Position numbers and translations under genes: made by a program
Shown: in pieces, positions 1 through 7,400 of the stretch
How positions within the stretch are numbered: the first letter of the stretch is position 1
Layout: each line of letters starts with the position of its first letter
Source of the DNA: Zeimonas sediminis
GTDB lineage: Bacteria > Pseudomonadota > Gammaproteobacteria > Burkholderiales > Burkholderiaceae_E
DNA length: 64,000 nt
Direction: 5' to 3'
Assembly (NCBI RefSeq): GCF_023721795.1
Contig: NZ_JAMQYE010000002.1
Span: 124,001 to 188,000, forward strand
The notes under the pieces: model-generated
The model's database searches: none
Seen by the model: the letters and a program-made list of their open reading frames with translations, nothing else
What the model was told of the DNA's origin: nothing

Positions 1-485
1 CCCAGGCCGGCATCGAAGCGCTGCGGCGAAGCGGCGGCGCCGACTTGCGCCAGGTTCTCGAGCAGCGGCCGGCCGGCTCGGTCCTGCCAGAGCGGATGGC
101 GGTCCAGGCCCTGCGGACCGGTGGCGCCAGGCGCGGAACCCGTGGACGACGCCCCGCCCGATGCACCCGCAAGGGCGGTTACCCGCTCGCCGCTGAGGAT
201 CGCCCGGTCGGGCCGCGCGAAGTGCCGCACCCGCAAGGCCTCGACGATCCAGCCGGAACGGGCCGGGTCGGCGCAGTCGGCGGGACGCGCGGCGCACTCG
301 AACGCGAAGGCGCGCGACGCCGCCACGCCGGCCGACTGGATCGTCTGGTACTTGCCGAGCAGCACGACCAGCACCGCGATCGGCACCAGCGCGATCGCGA
401 CCACCAGGGTCTCGACCAGGGCCTGGCCCCGGGCGCGCCGGTCGCCGCCGGCGAACGGTCGAGCGCGAAGTGGTTCAGCGCACAT
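1..485 (-). CDS. TadE-like pseudopilin, 3' end cut off by window edge
   Basis: The reading frame starts at an ATG that overlaps the stop codon of the upstream TadG-like gene and stays open to the left edge, so the protein (at least 161 residues) is incomplete. The N-terminus has a basic stretch followed by RGQALVETLVV and a hydrophobic segment. This resembles the type IVb pseudopilin cleavage motif (Gly, then Glu at +5) seen in TadE/TadF proteins. After the membrane segment comes a periplasmic-type domain with two cysteines and a Gly/Ala/Ser-rich part. The overlap with the TadG-like gene and the Flp-type pilin upstream suggest one transcription unit. The TadE assignment is by motif and context. 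Confidence 0.6.
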   Translation of the reverse strand, partial: MCAEPLRARPFAGGDRRARGQALVETLVVAIALVPIAVLVVLLGKYQTIQSAGVAASRAFAFECAARPADCADPARSGWIVEALRVRHFARPDRAILSGERVTALAGASGGASSTGSAPGATGPQGLDRHPLWQDRAGRPLLENLAQVGAAASPQRFDAGL

Positions 486-1857
486 AGGCCGCCGCCGCCG
501 CGCGTTCCGCGCCAGAAGGTTCCACCAGCCGGACCTGCCAGTACGGGCTGTACAGGCTCGCGTACTCGATGCGCTCGGGCGCGCCGGGCGGCCTGCGGAA
601 ATAGGTCTCGGCCGCGGACAGCGACCAGATCCGGCCGCCCGCGTAGCGCTCGAACAGCCGCAGCCGGCCGGTGCCGAGGTTCAGCGCATTGGCGGTGCGC
701 ACCGTGTTGCCTTCGACGCGGGCCAGCACCGCAACCCGCGTGACCGGGAATCGCGGGTTGTCGAGCGCCGAGTAGTTCAGGTCGCGCACCCGTGCGATGC
801 CGTCGTAATCGTGAAAGCCACGATAGCCGCGGCCCGAGATGCCGAAGGCGGCCAGCAACGCGGCGCCGCCGTTGTCGTCGGCGTCGCCGGGATAGGCGAG
901 CAGCCACTGGACCGGGTCGTCATTGGTGGCCTCGGCCGCCCCCCAGCCGAGCTGGATGCTCTCGCGGTCGCGGCAGCTGCCGAAGATGAAGCCGCGGCGG
1001 CGCCAGTCGTGGATCGAGCCGGTGTCCGCTGACTCCCAGCGATCCAGGCTGCTCATCACCGTGCCGCCGCGCTTGCGGTACCAGTGGAACCACTTGTCGA
1101 AGTCCAGCGTGGTGCCTGCGCAGCTGGACGGCATCAGCAGCAGCCGCAGGTCGAGCCCGCGCGGGCCCGAAGTGAACGGATCGAGCGCGTCGAGCACCAC
1201 TTTCTGCAGGCGCTCGCGATCGGCGTCGGTGTCCCAGCGGCGGGTGAAGCGCTCGTAGCCGCCGGCATCGGTCATCGCGAACGCGAAGAAGCGCGGATCG
1301 TTGGCGCGAGCGATCTCGTTGGCGACCGCGCCCATGCCGAAGGTATCGGCCGAGCGGTGCAGCAGCGCCTGGCTGCGCAGCAGCAGCTGCTTGTAGCCGG
1401 TCAGCGGATCGGCGCGCCAGCCGATTTCGTCGGAAGCCGCACGCTCGGTCATTTCGCGCGCGTTGGCCGCAATCGACGCCGCCGCGGAGATCACCGTGGC
1501 CACCGGCGGATAGGCCGCGGCCAACACGCTGGCGTTGGCGGTGAAGCGCTCGAAGTACTTGGCCCAGGAGGTCATGGTGACCGCCTGGGCCACAGCGACC
1601 TCCTGGGCGACGATCGCGCGGTTCGAGTAGGCGTGGAAGTTCAGCACCCGCGCCCGCCACAGCGCGGCGCTCCAGGCGGCTGCGTCGGCCGCGTTGTCGA
1701 GCCGCTGGCGCGTGCCGAGCGCCTGCCCGGTGGAGAACAGGAAGAACAGCCCGAGCACCGCGGCGAAGAGCAGCACCAGTCCGAGGACCAGTGCCTGGCC
1801 GCTCTGCCGTTCCGGCAAGCGTGCGACGCAGGCGAAGGACATGGCTCGGGCGTTCAT
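475..1857 (-). CDS. TadG-like pilus assembly protein
   Basis: 460 residues. The N-terminus carries a short basic segment, then GQALVLGLVLLFAAVLGLFF, a single membrane anchor, followed by the TadG-like signature in which the anchor is linked to a region rich in Ala and Asn (RQRLDNAADAAAWSAALWRA). The rest is a large extracytoplasmic domain with no motif I recognise. It lies 21 bp after the Flp-type pilin gene and overlaps the TadE-like gene, so the three are probably co-transcribed. TadG-type proteins are minor components of the Tad/Flp pilus system. No strong ribosome binding site is visible; a second Met five codons downstream is an alternative start. Confidence 0.65.
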   Translation of the reverse strand: MNARAMSFACVARLPERQSGQALVLGLVLLFAAVLGLFFLFSTGQALGTRQRLDNAADAAAWSAALWRARVLNFHAYSNRAIVAQEVAVAQAVTMTSWAKYFERFTANASVLAAAYPPVATVISAAASIAANAREMTERAASDEIGWRADPLTGYKQLLLRSQALLHRSADTFGMGAVANEIARANDPRFFAFAMTDAGGYERFTRRWDTDADRERLQKVVLDALDPFTSGPRGLDLRLLLMPSSCAGTTLDFDKWFHWYRKRGGTVMSSLDRWESADTGSIHDWRRRGFIFGSCRDRESIQLGWGAAEATNDDPVQWLLAYPGDADDNGGAALLAAFGISGRGYRGFHDYDGIARVRDLNYSALDNPRFPVTRVAVLARVEGNTVRTANALNLGTGRLRLFERYAGGRIWSLSAAETYFRRPPGAPERIEYASLYSPYWQVRLVEPSGAERAAAAAYVR

Positions 1858-1878
1858 GGCAGTGATGCTCGCCCGGGC

Positions 1879-2154
1879 TCAGCGATTGCCGAGGTTGTAG
1901 TTGTCCAGCCCCTTGCGCTGGTTCGCGTTGTTGGCCGCGGTGTTGGCGTTCGCCTGCGCGCCGGCGATCGCGGCGTTCGCGTCCTGCCCGGACATCTCGA
2001 GCGCGAGGCCGGCGGTCTGGTTGCGCAGCGTCTGGCCGAACAGCGTGTAGATGCCGATCGCCGCGACCGCGATCAGCGCGACGACGACGATGTATTCGGT
2101 CATGCCCTGGCCGCGCTGGCGGCGGGACCGGCCGTGGTTCGGGATTTGATGCAT
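1879..2154 (-). CDS. Flp-type (type IVb) prepilin
   Basis: 91 residues. I chose the start preceded by an AGGAG site about 7 nt upstream; a longer frame reaching to 2244 lacks this. The leader is short and basic, then RGQGMTEYIVVV. This matches the Flp prepilin motif: cleavage after Gly, Glu at +5 and Tyr at +6, then a hydrophobic helix. The predicted mature pilin is about 76 residues, with a C-terminal tail rich in Ala, Asn and Gln. It is the first gene of a small minus-strand group with the TadG-like and TadE-like genes. The rest of the visible Tad machinery lies about 52 kb away in this window. Confidence 0.75.
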   Translation of the reverse strand: MHQIPNHGRSRRQRGQGMTEYIVVVALIAVAAIGIYTLFGQTLRNQTAGLALEMSGQDANAAIAGAQANANTAANNANQRKGLDNYNLGNR

Positions 2155-2465
2155 GGCGGGCTCCTGTGTGGGTTGCGGTGCCGCCCCGGATGGCGCGGGC
2201 ACAGGAGCAATGCTGGGATCGGGCGCGATCTCGCGCCATTGCACGGAGCGGCTAGGCCGCTGGGGGGTAGGCCGCGCGTTCTATTGACCAAAAAAAGGGG
2301 CCGGCAAGCGCCGGCCCAAAAGTCGTTCCCAGGAGAAACACCCTTGGAAACGGTCCGCGGCGCGAACGCCGCGGATCACCCGCAAACTGTCGGGGATCGC
2401 GCCGAGCCGGACGGCTTTGCGCCGAGCCGGGCTGCAGCGGTCCCCCGCCGATCAGGCAGCCTCGA
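2155..2465. other. Intergenic region between aceA and the Flp pilin gene
   Basis: No gene is visible in these 311 bases. The part next to aceA holds a rho-independent terminator (2288-2317). The remaining 130 bases before the pilin start should carry the promoter of the pilin group, but I see no convincing -35/-10 pair or sigma-54 site. The AGGAG ribosome binding site of the pilin gene lies at about 2162-2166. Confidence 0.6.
2288..2317 (-). terminator. Rho-independent terminator of aceA
   Basis: Reading the minus strand, GGGCCGGC, loop GCTT and GCCGGCCC form a perfect 8-bp stem with a 4-nt loop, followed by C and seven T residues. It lies about 150 bp past the aceA stop and ahead of the Flp pilin gene, so it separates the two units. 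Confidence 0.85.
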
Positions 2466-3788
<1,323 letters not shown>

Positions 3789-3925
3789 GGTCGTTCTCTC
3801 CTGTCCTTGAAGTTTCGGGGAAACCTTCTGCGCCTTGCCTTCAGGCAAATCGCGGCGCGTTGGACAAGAGATTACCGAGCCGATGTGCGGCGCAACACGA
3901 TCGAGACCGCAAAACGAGCAACAAA

Positions 3926-3954
3926 TTTATCTTTTCGAATCATGCACCTAACAA
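3926..3954 (-). promoter_or_regulatory. Candidate sigma-70 promoter of aceA
   Basis: On the minus strand TTGTTA and GATAAA are separated by 17 bp, each matching four of six consensus positions. They lie in an AT-rich island (about 3890-4060) that contrasts with the GC-rich surroundings. Transcription would begin near 3918, giving a leader of about 130 nt before aceA. Next to it, TTTCC and GGAAA form a short inverted repeat around 3960-3975 that could be an operator. Confidence 0.35.
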
Positions 3955-4075
3955 CGAATTTCCATATCGCGGAAAAATCTTTGCCACGATGAAAAAAACG
4001 GCTTGCGCGCCGCGACATGGAATTTTCACGATGTGAATCGAATTTCTCAGCCGGCAGAATTCCGGCGGTGCCGCG

Positions 4076-4735
4076 TCACTGCGGGTTCTCGGGGTCGACC
4101 AGCCGCTTGCGCACCGCGTAGAGCGTGAGGCCCGCCACATCGGAGATCCCGAGCCGCTCCATCAGCCGTGCCCGGTGCACCTCGACCGTCTTGGGACTCA
4201 GGCCCAGTTCGAAGGCGATCTCCTTGGTGGAATAGCCGCGGGCGATCATCACCAGCACTTGTCGCTGCCGGTCGGTGAGCGGGATGTCGGTGCCGCGGTC
4301 GCCGCGCAGGCTCTCGACCAGCTGCCCCGAGACTTTCGGGCTCAGGTAGCTCTCGCCCGCCAGCACGCTCTGCACCGCGAAACCGAGCTCTGTCGGGGTG
4401 GCGTCCTTCATCACGTAGCCGTTCGCGCCGTTGCGCAGGGCCCCCTGCACGAAATCGGGCGTGTCGTACATCGAGATCGCCAGGATCTTCAGCTTCGGGT
4501 GCCGCGCGCGCAGCTCGGCGATCGCCTTCATGCCGTCCATCTCGGGCATCGACAAGTCGGTGATCACGAGCTCCGGCGACGTGCGCTCGACGATCTCGAT
4601 CAGCTCGCGGCCGTTCGACGCCTCGCCGGCGATCTCGAGCCCGTCCATCGACTCCAGCAGCGCGCGGATGCCCGATCGCACGACATAGTGGTCATCGGCC
4701 AGCACGACGCGAACCGGGTTCTTCTTTCTTTCCAT
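4076..4735 (-). CDS. NarL/FixJ-family response regulator
   Basis: 219 residues. An N-terminal receiver domain has the acidic pair in LADDH, the phosphorylation site Asp60 in VITDLSMPEMDG and the conserved Lys near 110. A C-terminal LuxR-type helix-turn-helix begins LTDRQRQVLVMIARG and ends with SPKTVEVHRARL. It should bind DNA when phosphorylated. The gene lies 23 bp after the receiver-histidine kinase gene on the same strand, so that kinase is the likely partner. The target genes are unknown; aceA is the next gene downstream but has its own promoter region. Confidence 0.9.
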   Translation of the reverse strand: MERKKNPVRVVLADDHYVVRSGIRALLESMDGLEIAGEASNGRELIEIVERTSPELVITDLSMPEMDGMKAIAELRARHPKLKILAISMYDTPDFVQGALRNGANGYVMKDATPTELGFAVQSVLAGESYLSPKVSGQLVESLRGDRGTDIPLTDRQRQVLVMIARGYSTKEIAFELGLSPKTVEVHRARLMERLGISDVAGLTLYAVRKRLVDPENPQ

Positions 4736-4758
4736 CTGGTCTCACCGCTTCGTTTACA

Positions 4759-5853
4759 TCAGATTCGCGAGGGTTCGAACACGGCACGAACCACGGTGCC
4801 GAGCGCCCTCTTCGCCCGGATCCGCAAGTGTCCGCCCGCCATCTCGGCCCGCTCGACCATGCCGGCGAGCCCGAAATTCTCGTCGCGCACGCCGCCGGCC
4901 AGCACACCGGGGACGTCGAAGCCCTGGCCGTCGTCACCCACCGTGACCACTAGCCGTCCGCCGGCCACGAATCGCAGGCGCACGACGACCCGGCTCGCAC
5001 GCGAATGCCGCAACGCGTTGGTGACCGCCTCCTGGACGATCCGGAAGGCGGCGATCCAGCAAGGCGCGGCTTCCCGGGGCTCGGCTCCGAACACCTCGAC
5101 CCCGCCCTGGACGCCTGCCGCGCCGAGCTGCCGTTCGACGGTGCTTCGCACCGCGGCCGAAAGGCCGAGCAGGTCCAGCTGCGGCGGCCGCAACATGAAG
5201 GACATGCGGCGCACCTGCTCGACTGCATCCTGCGCCAGTGCGAGCGCCGTGTCCACCGACGCGGCCGCTCCGTCGGGCAGGCGCGCGCGACGCACCGCGT
5301 GCAGGTGCAGCACGATGCCGGTCATCGTCTGGCCGAGCTCGTCGTGCAGCTCGCGCGCGATCAGCGCGCGCTCGCGCTCCTGCGCGTCGACGATCCGCGC
5401 CGACACCCGCGACAGCCGTCGATACGCGTCGGCCACCGCCATTTGCGCGCGGCGCCGCTCCGCCTCGAGCCGGCGCTCGCGCATCACGCGCTCGATCGCC
5501 GGGCCGAGCAGGTTGAGCCGCTCCTTCAGGTGGTAGTCGCGCGCGCCGGCGCGCAGCACCGCCACCGCGGCCTCCTCGCCGATCGCCCGGGTGACCACGA
5601 TCAGCGGCAGGCCCGGCCTGCTCTCCTCGATCAGCTCCAGTGCCCGCAGCGGCGAGAACATCGGCAGGGAATAGTCGCAGAGCACGAGGTCGGGGTCGCG
5701 CTCGAGGGCCGCGCGAAAGGGCGCTTCCTCGGAAACCGCCTCCAGCCGGAAGGACATGCCGTGGCGGATCATGGCCAGCCGGATCAGCTCGACGTCGTCG
5801 GGACTGTCCTCGACGCAGAGCAGCTTCAGCGGCCGCTCAATGGACATCGGCAC
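4759..5853 (-). CDS. Receiver domain-histidine kinase fusion (NarX-type kinase core)
   Basis: 364 residues with no membrane segment. Residues 8-125 form a receiver domain (Asp60 in LVLCDYSLPMF). A short helical linker leads to a HisKA_3 dimerisation domain with His170 in ARELHDELGQT. The HATPase_c domain follows, with N-box QEAVTNALRHS, G1 box DDGQGFD and G2 box FGLAGMVERAE. The reversed order, receiver first, means the kinase is probably controlled by phosphorylation or binding at its own receiver rather than by direct sensing. The start overlaps the upstream single-receiver gene by 17 bp. A second Met (MSIERP) two codons later is an equal alternative start. Confidence 0.88.
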   Translation of the reverse strand: MPMSIERPLKLLCVEDSPDDVELIRLAMIRHGMSFRLEAVSEEAPFRAALERDPDLVLCDYSLPMFSPLRALELIEESRPGLPLIVVTRAIGEEAAVAVLRAGARDYHLKERLNLLGPAIERVMRERRLEAERRRAQMAVADAYRRLSRVSARIVDAQERERALIARELHDELGQTMTGIVLHLHAVRRARLPDGAAASVDTALALAQDAVEQVRRMSFMLRPPQLDLLGLSAAVRSTVERQLGAAGVQGGVEVFGAEPREAAPCWIAAFRIVQEAVTNALRHSRASRVVVRLRFVAGGRLVVTVGDDGQGFDVPGVLAGGVRDENFGLAGMVERAEMAGGHLRIRAKRALGTVVRAVFEPSRI

Positions 5854-6256
5854 GGAGCTTCGACGAGGAGTCCATCAGCAGCCAGTAGTCGGCGACGGCG
5901 CCGATCGTGCGTCCCCATTCGGACAGCGCCATCGGCTTGCGCACGTACGAGTTCGCGCCCGCCTGCAGGCAGGCCCGGATGTCGTCGGCATCGTCGGAGG
6001 TGGACAGCATCACGATCGGCAGCGCGCGGGCCTCGTCCTGTTCGCGGATACGCTTGACCGTGCCCTCGCCGTCCAGGCCGGGCATCTCGACGTCGACCAG
6101 CGCGAGGCGCGGCACGCCTTCGCGCTCGATCACGCGCAGCGCGTCCTCGCCCGAGCCGGCCAGTCGCACCGGCATGCCCCGGTACGCGGGCCCCATCACC
6201 AGCCGGATCAGCTCCCGATGATCCGCGTCGTCATCCACCACGAGTATGTAGCTCAT
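5837..6256 (-). CDS. Single-domain response regulator (CheY-like)
   Basis: 139 residues comprising only a receiver domain: acidic pocket VVDDDAD, phosphorylation site Asp55 in LALVDVEMPG, Ser/Thr in MLSTSD, and Lys in VRKPM. No output domain follows. I set the start at MSYILVV because the frame upstream of it has unrelated composition. The gene overlaps the receiver-histidine kinase gene, which suggests translational coupling and a shared phosphorelay. Confidence 0.88.
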   Translation of the reverse strand: MSYILVVDDDADHRELIRLVMGPAYRGMPVRLAGSGEDALRVIEREGVPRLALVDVEMPGLDGEGTVKRIREQDEARALPIVMLSTSDDADDIRACLQAGANSYVRKPMALSEWGRTIGAVADYWLLMDSSSKLRADVH

Positions 6257-6463
6257 CCCTGCGCCGCCGTCCTCGATGCGCCCCGCATCCCGGGCGAAGC
6301 CGCCCGCCATTGTCGCCGATCGTGAAATCCGCCCGGTCCGGGCCCTTGCCCGCGAAGGCCTTCCGGCGCGATCATCAATTGTCCGACGGTCGGGGCCGGC
6401 CGGCAGCCGGCCGAATCCCTGACTGCCGTCCGGAATCTCCTGTCCAGACCAAGGAGGCGCGCG

Positions 6464-6904
6464 ATGACACCGATTCCCGAACCCGCCCGTTTGCGCTCGG
6501 CCGCGCTGGCCGCCCTCGGCGGCACCGCGGTGCTGTGGGGCGGCATCGCGGCTGCCGCCCAGCCGCCGGCACCGCAGAGCCAGGTCGCCGCGCCTGCCGC
6601 GCAAGTCGTGTACCGCTGCGAAACGAAGGGCGGCAAGGTCCAGTTTTCCGACGCGCCCTGCCCGGCCGGCTCGCGCGCCAGCGCATGGTCGCGGCCTGCC
6701 GCCGCGCCGGGCATCGTTGCCACCGGCGGCGCGCGCCCGGGGCCCGCGCCGCACACGGTGCTGGCGGGCCAGCCCGAGCCGGTGCTGGCCGGCCCGAGCG
6801 AACCCTGGGTCGTCTGCCGGCAGCGCGGCGGCGAATTCGACGCGGCCGCGCGCGTCTGCCGGCTGCCCCCCGACACGGTCCAGCACATGTTCCTGGCCGA
6901 CTGA
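6464..6904 (+). CDS. Secreted DUF4124-like protein
   Basis: 146 residues. The N-terminus looks like a signal peptide (Ala/Leu-rich to about residue 32). Residues 48-70 contain VYRCETKGGKVQFSDAPCP, which resembles the small DUF4124 domain often found in exported proteobacterial proteins. A Pro/Ala-rich stretch follows, then a second Cys pair (VVCRQRGG and ARVCRLP). A GGAGG ribosome binding site precedes the start. The function is unknown. It is transcribed alone and converges on the haemoglobin gene. Confidence 0.6.
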   Translation: MTPIPEPARLRSAALAALGGTAVLWGGIAAAAQPPAPQSQVAAPAAQVVYRCETKGGKVQFSDAPCPAGSRASAWSRPAAAPGIVATGGARPGPAPHTVLAGQPEPVLAGPSEPWVVCRQRGGEFDAAARVCRLPPDTVQHMFLAD

Positions 6905-6914
6905 GCTACGGACT

Positions 6915-6946
6915 GCCGAGGGGCCCCGTTGGGGCCCCGGCTCGGC
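6915..6946. terminator. GC-rich hairpin between convergent genes
   Basis: GCCGAG and CTCGGC form an outer stem around an inner GGGCCCC/GGGGCCC pairing. It lies 11 bp after the DUF4124-like gene and 20 bp before the end of the convergent haemoglobin gene. No T-run follows on either strand, so its role as a terminator is uncertain. Confidence 0.4.
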
Positions 6947-6965
6947 GACCGAGGCGCCCGACCGG

Positions 6966-7349
6966 TCAGCCCGGCCGGTTGCGCATCCAGTCGGCAGTGC
7001 CGTGGAAGGCCTCGAGCAGGCGATCGAACAGTTCCCCCTCGATGCCCTGGTCGCGCATCGCCTCGGCCATGCAGAGCAGCCACTGGTCGCGCTCGGACAC
7101 CCCGATCGGGAACGGCAGGTGGCGCGCCCGCAGCCGCGGGTGCCCGAAGCGGCTCTGGTAGTGGTCGGGTCCGCCCAGCCAGCCGCACAGGAACCAGAAG
7201 AGCTTGTCGCGGGAACTGTCCAGGTTCACCGGATGCATCGCGCGGATGCCGGCGAAACGCTCGTCCATGTCCATCAGGTCGTAGAAGCGGTCGACCAGCG
7301 CGCGCACGCCGGTCTCGCCGCCCAGCGTCTCGAACACGCTGTCGCTCAT
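6966..7349 (-). CDS. Group II truncated haemoglobin
   Basis: 127 residues, the usual size for truncated haemoglobins. The proximal haem ligand is His77 in LRARHLPF, a hallmark of group II. The Phe-Tyr pair near residue 23 (B10 region) and Trp90 in RDQWLLCM (G8 position) also fit this group. Such proteins bind oxygen or nitric oxide in the cytoplasm and are often linked to nitrosative stress. It lies 51 bp downstream of the FtsX-type permease on the same strand; whether they are co-transcribed cannot be told. Confidence 0.9.
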   Translation of the reverse strand: MSDSVFETLGGETGVRALVDRFYDLMDMDERFAGIRAMHPVNLDSSRDKLFWFLCGWLGGPDHYQSRFGHPRLRARHLPFPIGVSERDQWLLCMAEAMRDQGIEGELFDRLLEAFHGTADWMRNRPG

Positions 7350-7400
7350 GCTCGTCTCCGATTCTGATCGGGTCGGTCCGTGCCTCGTGATCGGCCCGCT

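Noticed and set aside
2155-2287. Possible sigma-54 promoter before the Flp pilin gene
   Set aside because: TGGC is followed at a plausible distance by CGCGC rather than TTGC, so the -12 element is missing.
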